Source: Desulfobacterales bacterium (GTDB lineage: Bacteria; Desulfobacterota; Desulfobacteria; Desulfobacterales; BuS5). From it: 63,021 bases of DNA. The DNA is taken from the NCBI GenBank assembly GCA_020056865.1, contig JAGVGX010000111.1:1-63021 (forward strand), written 5' to 3'. Positions 25,192-33,707 of this stretch are shown here, one piece after another (within the stretch, counting starts at the first letter, position 1; each line of letters begins with the position of its first letter). The position numbers and the translations under genes are program-made. The notes beneath the pieces are model-generated. The model was not told where the DNA came from, made no database searches, and saw only the letters and a program-made list of their open reading frames with translations.

Positions 25192-26591
25192 GGCTCACGA
25201 TGAACTTTTTCCGAATATAGTTCTTTTAGATGTGATCGAACTTGCTGATCATTGCGATTATCAAATATGTTGCGGGCTTCTTTATCATCTATCAGTGGGA
25301 TAAGGCTTGCCAATTGATAATAGAAATCGTGCTCATTGAATTCAAAATAGTTACTCTCATATGGATCAACCCGTGGAGTCATATTTTTTTCCTTATATAT
25401 TCGTTCCAAGTCGGTTTTAGGAAAAACGGTCATCACGAACAAATTAGCTATATACGGTTTGGGTAGCTGCATCATTAATTCAATAGTCTTATCGCGATCC
25501 TCGTCCGTCTCAAAATCATTCTCAATAATAAAATCGTAGAGGCATTCTAAATTATTGCGTTTAAGCACATCTGCCGCTTTTAAAACAATATCGCTTTTAA
25601 ATGAACGATGAAAAATAGTTTTATGTGTGCGCTCACTTCCCGATTGTATGCCCATCTGAACAGTATGTAATCCAGCATTTTTTAATTGCATTATCCGCTC
25701 ATCTTTTATTGTGGCCGGAGTAGCTCTGATTATAAATGGCAGATTTATAAGCTCTTTGTATTTACCACAAAACTCATCAAGCCATTTTTCATCCGTCAGA
25801 AAATGATCATCCATAAAATTGATAAAACCGATTCCGGGGATTGTGGATAGAGCGTGGGTGATCTCCTTCAATGTATTGTCAACAGTTAGGCGCCTGCGCA
25901 ACCGGGCGTGACTGTTGTCATAAAGGCGATTGAGGAAGGAATTTATGCAGTACGTGCAGCGATGTGGACAGGATCTGGAAGTCAGCAGCACATAACCGTC
26001 TCCCTTTTTGTTTCTTGAGTATTTGGCATAATGTTCGGGGCTGAATAAATTAATCCCTTCTCCGTCTAACACATAAAATCTTTTAAAGTCAAAACGCGGG
26101 AAGGGCAAAGAATTCAGGTCCTGAATTACGCTAGGCGGATTAACGACAAGCCGTCCTTTACCGTTCTTAGTCCCGATCCCTGGTATGTTGGATATTATAT
26201 CTCGCTCTTTTAACGCAGAAATCAGTTGTAGAAGAGCCTCTTCACCTTCGCCCATGCAAATAGAATCGGCATGTTCCAGACATTCGTCGGGTTTAGATGT
26301 TGGATGGATGCCTCCCCATATAATATGTGCATTTGGCAAAGCATTGCGGATTTGTTTCGTAATGTCGCGGGCAAAATAAAAATCTCTTGTCGTAAGCGAT
26401 ACCCCAACAACCGCAAATTCATTGACTTTAAGGTATTTTACAAATTCAGTCTCGTCGTGTTCATCTCTGCGAGGAATGAAAAGAACATTTGTTGATATTC
26501 CTGCCTCCATAGCAGTAGCGTAGAGTGATAGACATCCAATGTTCCGATGACTGTCAGAAGCAACAGAAATTAATAAAAGTTCATTTTTCAT
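25188..26591 (-). CDS. B12-binding domain radical SAM protein
   Basis: This 467-residue protein has a B12-binding domain ending with the typical IIWGGIHPTSKPDECL segment (about 90-105). The radical SAM cysteines are Cys208, Cys212 and Cys215 in CPHRCTYC. The VQMGIQSGSERTHKTIF stretch is also typical. It is separated from the GDP-mannose dehydratase-like gene by only 17 bases. It shows clear family relation to, but no close similarity with, the other three radical SAM proteins of the locus, suggesting different substrates. Confidence 0.86.
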   Translation of the reverse strand: MKNELLLISVASDSHRNIGCLSLYATAMEAGISTNVLFIPRRDEHDETEFVKYLKVNEFAVVGVSLTTRDFYFARDITKQIRNALPNAHIIWGGIHPTSKPDECLEHADSICMGEGEEALLQLISALKERDIISNIPGIGTKNGKGRLVVNPPSVIQDLNSLPFPRFDFKRFYVLDGEGINLFSPEHYAKYSRNKKGDGYVLLTSRSCPHRCTYCINSFLNRLYDNSHARLRRRLTVDNTLKEITHALSTIPGIGFINFMDDHFLTDEKWLDEFCGKYKELINLPFIIRATPATIKDERIMQLKNAGLHTVQMGIQSGSERTHKTIFHRSFKSDIVLKAADVLKRNNLECLYDFIIENDFETDEDRDKTIELMMQLPKPYIANLFVMTVFPKTDLERIYKEKNMTPRVDPYESNYFEFNEHDFYYQLASLIPLIDDKEARNIFDNRNDQQVRSHLKELYSEKVHREP

Positions 26592-26608
26592 AGAATTGTT
26601 ATATGGAT

Positions 26609-27601
26609 TTATTTTTCAACTGTAAGGGATTTCCAAGGGGATATTTTAAGTTCTTCTCTCCAATAATCTAGAATGTCATTCAGTGTTTTTTCCAGTGGAA
26701 TTTCAGGCTTCCAGCCTGTTTCTTTGCTGAACTTATCGATGCATGGAATTTGGAGCGTTACGTCTGAAGGTCTAAGAAGTTCTGGATCAACACTAACCTG
26801 AAATTTTATTTTAGACATTGCCCTCAGAATTTCAAGTGCAGCTCCTACCGTCATCGTTCTATTTCCACCTACGTTATAAACTTCTCCAGGAACGCATTTA
26901 TTTACTAACAACCAATATGCCCTTACCGCATCCCTCACGTCACAAAATGTTCTTACCGAATCTAGGTTTCCTACCCTAAGCATCGGGGGTTGCAACCCTA
27001 ATTCGATTGCCGCAATCTGTTTTGCAAAAGCAGACATCGCAAAGACATCTCCTCTCCTTGGGCCGGTGTGCGTAAACATCCTAGTTCTTATCGTGCGGAT
27101 CTTATGTGAAAGCCAATACTGCAATGCCACCATGTCTTCTCCGACCTTGCTTACGGCATACGGAGATGCGGGCCTGATCGGACAGGTTTCCTTAATCGGG
27201 ACATCTTCGTTTGTCACCTGACCATAAACTTCGGAGGATGAACAGATGTGTATTACAGGGTCTATCTTAGTGATTCGAATTGCTTCTAGTATATTTGTTG
27301 TGCCAATCACATTGGTCCATAATGTTTGAATAGGACTATTAAAGCTTGTGAGCACATAGCTTTGGGCTGCTAGGTGAAAAATTATATCCGGTTTCACATT
27401 TTCAAGATGCCGGATAAGCGCGCTTAAATCACAAATATCTGCCTCTAAGAGCCGTATTTTATTGAAGACATTCTTGAGATTGTCTCTGGGGCTTCTCCAC
27501 CTGCAAAGACCGTAGACCTTGTGTCCCTCATTAAGGCCTAATATATATTCAGCCATATGACTCCCAACAAACCCCGTTATTCCAGTAATAAGTATTTTCA
27601 T
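26609..27601 (-). CDS. GDP-mannose 4,6-dehydratase-like NDP-sugar SDR
   Basis: This extended SDR has TGITGFVGSHM at the N-terminus, the SSEVYGQV motif (Ser/Glu active-site region), YAVSK and the HTGPRRGDVFAMSAFAKQ segment characteristic of the GDP-mannose 4,6-dehydratase group. It has 330 residues. It may instead reduce GDP-4-keto-6-deoxymannose (RMD type). No GDP-mannose pyrophosphorylase lies in this window. It overlaps the downstream polysialyltransferase-like gene junction at 27598-27601 in an ATGA arrangement. Confidence 0.82.
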   Translation of the reverse strand: MKILITGITGFVGSHMAEYILGLNEGHKVYGLCRWRSPRDNLKNVFNKIRLLEADICDLSALIRHLENVKPDIIFHLAAQSYVLTSFNSPIQTLWTNVIGTTNILEAIRITKIDPVIHICSSSEVYGQVTNEDVPIKETCPIRPASPYAVSKVGEDMVALQYWLSHKIRTIRTRMFTHTGPRRGDVFAMSAFAKQIAAIELGLQPPMLRVGNLDSVRTFCDVRDAVRAYWLLVNKCVPGEVYNVGGNRTMTVGAALEILRAMSKIKFQVSVDPELLRPSDVTLQIPCIDKFSKETGWKPEIPLEKTLNDILDYWREELKISPWKSLTVEK

Positions 27602-28758
27602 GCAGCAAAGCTCCCTTTATATTCGGGGTTTAATAAATCCGCCCGTTTAGTTGTTTTGAACTGTTCAAAATCACCCATAAACTGCTTGTACTCCTTAATT
27701 GCTATTTGCCTAGCTATTGGAGAATTGCCTTCTGATAAAATTGGCTCAGCGCCTAGCCACCAATAAGAATAGATTAGAGATGATGAATAAGAGCCCCACA
27801 AAGCAGGCATGTCTAGCATGACCATTAACAACTCCACAGGCAGGGACTGATTCATTTCATGTTTTATTGTGAGCACTTTGCAGTTATACTTCCCAAAATA
27901 TTGTGAATAGCCGTTCGAGTCAATAGGATGATTTTTTATCAAAACACAAGCTTGATTTAGAGAAACGTCGCTGGTCTGGCTTTCAAGGTAATCGACGTAT
28001 TTGGATTGCGGAACTTCCATCGCGGGTAGATAGATATATTTTCTTTCGAAATGGCTCAATTGAGCACGTATGTTCATAATCTCTTCGTACTCTTTCGGAA
28101 ACGTCATTTGATATTCAATTTCAACGTGTTTAAATATTTTGGGAATCAAGTCTATGGCACTGATAGATGTGGAGGAAATATCGTTTTCTAATCGTTTCCC
28201 CTTTATTAATTGGCATCTTCCACCATCTAAAAAGATAAATCGTGAAGGAATCGTGCTTCTACCCATGAATCGATAGCCAATAACAAGATCAAAAAAGCGC
28301 TTAAATAGGGTCACCGGATTGTTTCTCTTTCTCATGGAGTTAAAAAAATTATATTCCTGAATGCTATGCTCGATGATGTTCAGTTCCGCGGCCTTAGTGT
28401 CTACCAATGACCACATCATGGATGGTGTTGTCGCATATATTTGATCAATCTTGCCAAATCCACCAAGGCTGTCATTAACATGTTTTTTAAATGATTTATA
28501 ATATTTGACCGCATTGTAATATCTAATAATATGTCTTTTTAACAAATTGCTATGTGAATCGCGATCAATATAAAATATCTTTGCCCACGGGAAATAAGTT
28601 TCAATCATTCGATTCAGTTTATAGTAATCTTTTTTGAAAACATTGATAACTCTTTCAACGCAAAGAACGTTAGTGTCTTTAGCGTGGAGCTTTTCGGCTA
28701 TTACACTCGCAACAATAGTACTCATTAACCCGTTTACAAAAAAAACATTAGTTTTCAT
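27598..28758 (-). CDS. Putative glycosyltransferase, polysialyltransferase/GT52-like
   Basis: This 386-residue protein has no membrane segment. The pattern fits bacterial sialyltransferase-type GT-B enzymes: a short HP motif (LIKNHPID, His277-Pro278), then LPVELLM and a SYSSSLIYSYWW Ser motif (325-327). An IIEHSIQEYN segment near 130 sits where the acidic motif is expected but lacks the usual D/E-D/E-G. A CMP-sugar synthetase at 60852 would supply a fitting donor. Family assignment is based on motifs only and is tentative. It follows the SGNH gene closely. Confidence 0.55.
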   Translation of the reverse strand: MKTNVFFVNGLMSTIVASVIAEKLHAKDTNVLCVERVINVFKKDYYKLNRMIETYFPWAKIFYIDRDSHSNLLKRHIIRYYNAVKYYKSFKKHVNDSLGGFGKIDQIYATTPSMMWSLVDTKAAELNIIEHSIQEYNFFNSMRKRNNPVTLFKRFFDLVIGYRFMGRSTIPSRFIFLDGGRCQLIKGKRLENDISSTSISAIDLIPKIFKHVEIEYQMTFPKEYEEIMNIRAQLSHFERKYIYLPAMEVPQSKYVDYLESQTSDVSLNQACVLIKNHPIDSNGYSQYFGKYNCKVLTIKHEMNQSLPVELLMVMLDMPALWGSYSSSLIYSYWWLGAEPILSEGNSPIARQIAIKEYKQFMGDFEQFKTTKRADLLNPEYKGSFAA

Positions 28759-28773
28759 ATCAAATGTTGTTTG

Positions 28774-30033
28774 TTAGTGCAGAAAGCCGCACTTAGCGAT
28801 CTTTTCTATTATTGCATCTGCGACAACATCGTTTCCTTTAGCCACCAAGTGGCCCGTATCAAAATAAACAGTTTCCGGGGCATTGTCTAGAGAATGGGAG
28901 AGATCTGCTATGCATACATTTTTGTCTCCTCTGTTCTCATTTATCAAACCATTAAACATTGAAACCGCATCGGCATAGAAAGCCTTCCTCATACTAAGGT
29001 CTTGTATCTTATCATAAAAAGTTCTTTCATTTTCGGTGTATTTCCTTTCGTTAACTCCCATAATTGGCTGAAGAAAAAGCGCTAACTTATAGCCGTAAAC
29101 CTTTGAAACCATAATTTCAACCATAAGGTTTCTACGGAATAGGTCAACACTGCGCTTGTCATATATGGACGTTTTAGACAAACTCGACGCTGTCTTTTCC
29201 AATATTCCTTTTATCAGCCTGCCAGTTGCAGTATATGATGCTAATTCGGCTGTGGAACTGAGCAGGAGTTTTAAGTTTCCTTTCACGGAGTAGATGTCTG
29301 CAAGTCGCGCGTCCAATGCGTAGTGTCTTTCAATCTTAAGTGTGTTGAGCAAATCCCTGTGCTCGGAATAAAGATCATTATTATAAATCAGATCGTTCCA
29401 ACCGCCATATATGATTATCAAATCTGGGGAATAATTCACCAGTTCAGATATTATATAAAGCAACTCGTTACTAGACCTGTAACCAGCGGCACCGGCGTTT
29501 ATGACCTCATATTTCTTTGTTGAATCATTCTTACGAAGGGTTTTCAATAGCCGTGCGGGAAGATTTAAGTCAGGCGTGGCAACTCCGGCTCCATAAACCG
29601 TTGATCCACCAATCATAACAATCCTATACACATCGGCCGGCTTTTTATGTCCATATTCAAATTCGGTTTCTCCAATGGACATAAATCCTTCTTTATTACT
29701 TATAAGGCTCGTTTTATTAACGAAATCGTACGTCTTGATATAAGGTTTGATTCTGTAACCAAGAAGAGAATCGTCCATGAATATGCTTGATATGTCGATA
29801 AATGTCTGTTTTGCATTGCGATAGCGATCAGGGAAAACAGTGTTTGACCTAAAAGGGGCAAGCCAAAAAATTCTATAAGCAAGCTCATCTAGTAGCCGGT
29901 GTTTCATTTTTATATGCAGGGCTAATCCAACACAGGACAACAATTCCAAAATACAAATAGAGATAGTAATCACAATAACACTCATAGCAAAAACTCGACC
30001 ACGGCTCATTTGTTTTAGGTTCTGATCATTCAT
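28774..30033 (-). CDS. SGNH/GDSL hydrolase, SxtL-like position
   Basis: An N-terminal membrane anchor (about 15-37) precedes a periplasmic SGNH hydrolase domain. The nucleophile is Ser144 in IGGSTVYG, block III is GGWND with Asn213, and a DTGHL motif near the C-terminus supplies the catalytic Asp/His pair. It could add or remove acyl groups on the glycan. Its length (419) and position after a carbamoyltransferase, SxtJ-like and SxtK-like genes match sxtL of the cyanobacterial saxitoxin cluster, as I recall it. Confidence 0.82.
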   Translation of the reverse strand: MNDQNLKQMSRGRVFAMSVIVITISICILELLSCVGLALHIKMKHRLLDELAYRIFWLAPFRSNTVFPDRYRNAKQTFIDISSIFMDDSLLGYRIKPYIKTYDFVNKTSLISNKEGFMSIGETEFEYGHKKPADVYRIVMIGGSTVYGAGVATPDLNLPARLLKTLRKNDSTKKYEVINAGAAGYRSSNELLYIISELVNYSPDLIIIYGGWNDLIYNNDLYSEHRDLLNTLKIERHYALDARLADIYSVKGNLKLLLSSTAELASYTATGRLIKGILEKTASSLSKTSIYDKRSVDLFRRNLMVEIMVSKVYGYKLALFLQPIMGVNERKYTENERTFYDKIQDLSMRKAFYADAVSMFNGLINENRGDKNVCIADLSHSLDNAPETVYFDTGHLVAKGNDVVADAIIEKIAKCGFLH

Positions 30034-30045
30034 AGAGATAAATAC

Positions 30046-30195
30046 TCAAAATAACACATAGATGAAGGGAGCAAGTGCAGATCCCTCGGAAAATACGATT
30101 AAGAAACCCAACAGAAGGAGAATGATAATTATTGGCCCCAACCAGATTTTTTTTCTATACTTCATAAAATGCCAAAGCTCTTTAACAAATGACAT
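30046..30195 (-). CDS. Small membrane protein, DUF5989/SxtK-like
   Basis: This is a 49-residue open frame starting MSFVKELWHFMKYRKKIW, with one hydrophobic helix (about 19-36, rich in Ile/Leu) and a FSEGSALAPFIYVLF tail. A good ribosome site GGAGG at 30205-30209 ends nine bases before the ATG, inside the end of the previous gene. The sequence is of the DUF5989/SxtK type, small proteins that accompany carbamoyltransferase and SxtJ genes. Function is unknown. It lies two bases after the stop of the GT-C gene. Confidence 0.8.
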   Translation of the reverse strand: MSFVKELWHFMKYRKKIWLGPIIIILLLLGFLIVFSEGSALAPFIYVLF

Positions 30196-30197
30196 AT

Positions 30198-31628
30198 CTA
30201 AGAACCTCCATTAATTTGGGTGACTTTTGCCAAAGCGTACGGTTGCCCGATTATCTTCCAATGCGTTCCATAGTTGACGATTTTCACGTTAGGTGTTTTC
30301 GCCCTTATCATGGAAATTTTCTGATCTAGAAATTCATCGTTCCCAAAAAGGATGATCGCGTTCTTATCGTTGGGGGACGTAATCCCTGTTTGGCTAGGTT
30401 TGTGGAAAATCTTGTAACTGGCCCTTGGATTTTGGCTAATTAACGTTACATCTTCCTTAAAAAGGGGCATTATTTGTTCTGTTTGCTTTTTTTGTTCCAG
30501 AAAAGACATATCCATAAAAACCATCCTGTATGACAGAATACACATGCCATAGAGCATATATACTAGCAGAAAGACCTGAAGCAGGGCCTTCCGTTTAAAT
30601 GTAGCTCCAAGAACAATTAAAAAAAGCGGGACAATAAGCATCATGTGTTGGTAGGCATGCCAGCGCAACGCTGAAAACACCGCGATATTGCTCAAAATTA
30701 TCAGAGCAATTAACATGGCTTTAAATTCCCTTAGCCATGCATATTTGAGACAGTAATAGACAATAAAAGCGCCGATCAAATAAAAGAACGAGATAGTATG
30801 TTCTATTATCCCCCTTCCACCCATTTCTCCAAATTTCAGAAAAAGTATTGCAAGAGTGGGCCACGGTGTCGCAATGCGATGGTAGGGGGCAAAGATTAAA
30901 CTGTTATCCCCAATAAAGTATTTATAAGGAATATAGACCGATAAAACTGAAAATATTGAAGTAAAAAGGTAGAAAGCGGCATTTTTATATTGTTTGATAA
31001 TCAAGGAAGCCAAAGTCCCACAAAGCGGCATAAACGTGACATATTGAATTTTAAAATGCACACCGATAACGCTGGCAAGGAAAATAAGCAGGGAGTTCTT
31101 CCAATCAGGCTTATCGCTGTTCCTCATAACTAGAAAGATTCCTAATATTGCAAGGGTGAGGCCTATCCCGTCGTTCAAAGGCGCGATCATCGCCAAAAAT
31201 ATATTGCTTGAGAAAATAAAGTTGCCAACAATAAGCAGCGTTAACGTTGCGGAAAGTTTGAAATACTGTACCATTTGGTAGAGCAGAACAACACAAAGGA
31301 GAAAGGAAATATAATGTATAGTTCCTGTTAATATATATACATCCGATATATTCTGAAAACCTACCTTTAATAACAGAAGCTCTAGGAAAGCGAGACCCAT
31401 GTGAGTATTAGCAATTGGTTGGTTCGGAATTACAGTGGTATCAAAAAAACCTTTTCCCTCGAACAAACTACTTGCAACAGACAAGAGATTCTCGTCTACA
31501 TTGGAATACATGGCGTGCGGGTTAAAAAACGTGTAGTAATAGTATGGGATGAAAGTCACTATTGCCATGACTAAAATGACGAGAGGTACATTTAACCGTA
31601 GTTTCTGTTGCAGCACGGGCCAATTCAT
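30198..31628 (-). CDS. GT-C fold membrane glycosyltransferase (ArnT/PMT-like)
   Basis: This is a 476-residue polytopic membrane protein of about 10-11 segments. The first periplasmic loop holds the acidic NVDENLL motif and the stretch VASSLFEGKGFF, as in PMT/ArnT-type enzymes that use polyprenyl-phosphate sugars on the outer face. A soluble C-terminal tail of about 90 residues follows. It is a paralogue of 33708-35261 and breaks into the sxtIJKL-like cassette between the SxtJ-like and SxtK-like genes. Its start overlaps the SxtJ-like stop (TAATG). Confidence 0.72.
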   Translation of the reverse strand: MNWPVLQQKLRLNVPLVILVMAIVTFIPYYYYTFFNPHAMYSNVDENLLSVASSLFEGKGFFDTTVIPNQPIANTHMGLAFLELLLLKVGFQNISDVYILTGTIHYISFLLCVVLLYQMVQYFKLSATLTLLIVGNFIFSSNIFLAMIAPLNDGIGLTLAILGIFLVMRNSDKPDWKNSLLIFLASVIGVHFKIQYVTFMPLCGTLASLIIKQYKNAAFYLFTSIFSVLSVYIPYKYFIGDNSLIFAPYHRIATPWPTLAILFLKFGEMGGRGIIEHTISFFYLIGAFIVYYCLKYAWLREFKAMLIALIILSNIAVFSALRWHAYQHMMLIVPLFLIVLGATFKRKALLQVFLLVYMLYGMCILSYRMVFMDMSFLEQKKQTEQIMPLFKEDVTLISQNPRASYKIFHKPSQTGITSPNDKNAIILFGNDEFLDQKISMIRAKTPNVKIVNYGTHWKIIGQPYALAKVTQINGGS

Positions 31629-31864
31629 TAGAACAACCTTTCCATATTTTCGCTGGGGTTGCTATTCTCTCTGGGGATCCAGTATGATTCTTTCTCATAT
31701 CTGAAAGAAAATTGTTGAGAATCCTTCCCCAGAAGTTTTTTTAAATATTTTGTGGGTACAATTGCTAAGAAGTAAATTACAGTCAGAATAATAGTTGAGT
31801 TAATAAGGCCAATTGTCCTCGCAAAAGCCATCCATAAACCCACAATTTTTTCAATCAAGCTCAA
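31628..31864 (-). CDS. SxtJ-like membrane protein
   Basis: This 78-residue protein has one or two hydrophobic helices (about 10-35). The motif KYLKKLLGKDSQQ followed by YEKESYWIPRE is the hallmark of the SxtJ family found next to carbamoyltransferases. Function is unknown. It may help present an undecaprenyl- or nucleotide-linked sugar to the carbamoyltransferase. It overlaps the carbamoyltransferase stop by 14 bases. The name SxtJ refers to the family only and does not imply toxin synthesis. Confidence 0.8.
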   Translation of the reverse strand: MSLIEKIVGLWMAFARTIGLINSTIILTVIYFLAIVPTKYLKKLLGKDSQQFSFRYEKESYWIPRENSNPSENMERLF

Positions 31865-33707
31865 ATTCGTTCCTCCAGTTTAAACCATCCTTCGAGATTT
31901 GCTGTTTTTTCCTATCAATGAGAAAATTCTCAAGAACAAGGCAATCGATCTCCGTACGCAAAAAACACCTGTATGCATCTTCGGGCGTACAGACAATCGG
32001 CTCTCCTCGCACATTGAACGATGTATTAATAATGGTGTAACAGCTTGTCATATCCCCAAACTTTTTTATAAGCTTATAATAAGGGGGGTTGATATCGCGA
32101 TGTACTGTTTGAACTCTAGCAGAGTAATCAATGTGCGTTACAGCGGGGATATCTGAACGTGGAATATTTAGGACATCAATGCCCCATAGTCCCTTTTTTA
32201 TATCTAGTGTATCAATGCATCTTTCTTTTTTTACAGGCGCGACTAGCAACATGTAAGGGCTTGCGCAGTCCATATCAAAATATTCGCTCACGCGCTCAGC
32301 CAAAACGGATGGGGCAAACGGACGAAAGGACTCTCTATATTTTATCTTTAGATTCATAATAGATTGCATTTTCTGACTTCTGGCATCGCCGATTATACTG
32401 CGATTACCAAGCGCCCTCGGACCAAATTCCATCCTACCATTGAACCAGCCAATAACTTTTTCGTCTGCGATTAGACCCGCTACTTTATCTATTAATTCAG
32501 AATATTCCAACCTTGTATAGGCAATGTTATTGTTCTTCAGATAATCCTCTATCTCATTAGTTGAAAATCGCGGCCCCAGATAAGCACCTTTCATGAGATC
32601 CTTTCCATCCGACGTACGATTTTTGCCAAGATACTGGTGCCAAACTGCAAGAGCCGCTCCCAGAGCTCCTCCGGCATCGCCTGCCGCAGGTTGAATCCAA
32701 ATATCATCAAAAATGCGTTTTTTGAGGATTTTTCCATTTGCAACGCAATTCAGGGCGACCCCACCCGCTAAGCACAGATTATTTGAACCTGTTTCCTTTT
32801 TGAGAAATCTCGCCATTCTCAAAATAATTTCTTCGATAACATCTTGGATAGATCTGGCCAAATCCATCTCCTTTTGCGTTAACACAGATTCCGGCTTTCT
32901 CGGCGGTCCTCCAAAGAGGTCATCGAACTTGAAATTTGTCATTTTTAAGCCTGTGCAATAGTCAAAATAATCCATGTTCATTGAAAAAGAGCCATCTTCT
33001 TTAAGATCGATCAAATGTTTGTATATGAGATCGACATATTTAGGCTCCCCATATGGTGCAAGACCCATGACTTTGTATTCTCCAGAATTGACCTTAAATC
33101 CGATGTAGTAAGTAAATGCCGCATATAGAAGACCCAAAGAGTGAGGAAAATTCATTTCATACAAAATATCGATCTTGTTGCCCCTGCCAATACCAGCTGA
33201 CGTAGTCGCCCACTCTCCAACACCATCTAATGTTAAAATGGCTGCCTCATTGAAGGGCGAAGGATAAAACGCTGATGCCGCGTGAGACATATGGTGCTCT
33301 GAGAAAAGCATCTTCGTTTGCCAATCTATTTTCATCTTCTTCTCGAGCCCAAAAGTAGCATTAAGTTCCTTATTTATAAGCTTAGGAAGAAATAATTTTT
33401 CTTTTATCCAAACAGGCATTGATGTAATAAACGATTTTACACCCATCGGGGCGTAGTTTATGTATGTTTCCAACAGTCTTTCAAATTTAAGAAACGGCTT
33501 ATCATAGAAGACTATATAATCTATCTGCTCAGGATTAATATCGGCCTCTTGCACACAATATTTTACACCATTTGAAGGGAAATTCCGATCATGCTTCTTA
33601 CGCGTGAATCTTTCCTCCTGAACAGCAGCAACAATCTCCCCGTCTTTTATAAGACACACAGCGCTATCATGGTAAAAGGCTGATATTCCAAGTATTAAGG
33701 TTGCCAT
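31851..33707 (-). CDS. Carbamoyltransferase (NodU/TobZ/SxtI type)
   Basis: This enzyme would transfer a carbamoyl group from carbamoyl phosphate to a hydroxyl via carbamoyl-adenylate. An N-terminal ASKHA/Kae1-like domain starts LILGISAFYHDSAVCL and contains the metal-binding EHHMSHAASAFY (His138, His139, His142). The C-terminal domain holds GWFNGRMEFGPRALGNRSI and INTSFNVRGEPIVCTPEDA motifs. It is 618 residues long, a usual length. The carAB genes of the same window would supply carbamoyl phosphate. The downstream SxtJ, SxtK and SxtL-like genes suggest a carbamoylated surface sugar. Confidence 0.95.
   Translation of the reverse strand: MATLILGISAFYHDSAVCLIKDGEIVAAVQEERFTRKKHDRNFPSNGVKYCVQEADINPEQIDYIVFYDKPFLKFERLLETYINYAPMGVKSFITSMPVWIKEKLFLPKLINKELNATFGLEKKMKIDWQTKMLFSEHHMSHAASAFYPSPFNEAAILTLDGVGEWATTSAGIGRGNKIDILYEMNFPHSLGLLYAAFTYYIGFKVNSGEYKVMGLAPYGEPKYVDLIYKHLIDLKEDGSFSMNMDYFDYCTGLKMTNFKFDDLFGGPPRKPESVLTQKEMDLARSIQDVIEEIILRMARFLKKETGSNNLCLAGGVALNCVANGKILKKRIFDDIWIQPAAGDAGGALGAALAVWHQYLGKNRTSDGKDLMKGAYLGPRFSTNEIEDYLKNNNIAYTRLEYSELIDKVAGLIADEKVIGWFNGRMEFGPRALGNRSIIGDARSQKMQSIMNLKIKYRESFRPFAPSVLAERVSEYFDMDCASPYMLLVAPVKKERCIDTLDIKKGLWGIDVLNIPRSDIPAVTHIDYSARVQTVHRDINPPYYKLIKKFGDMTSCYTIINTSFNVRGEPIVCTPEDAYRCFLRTEIDCLVLENFLIDRKKQQISKDGLNWRNEFELD

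Noticed and set aside
28774..33707. Saxitoxin biosynthesis
   Set aside because: Only carbamoyltransferase and J/K/L-like partners are present. The polyketide-like SxtA, amidinotransferase SxtG and dioxygenases are absent, and the surroundings are glycan genes.
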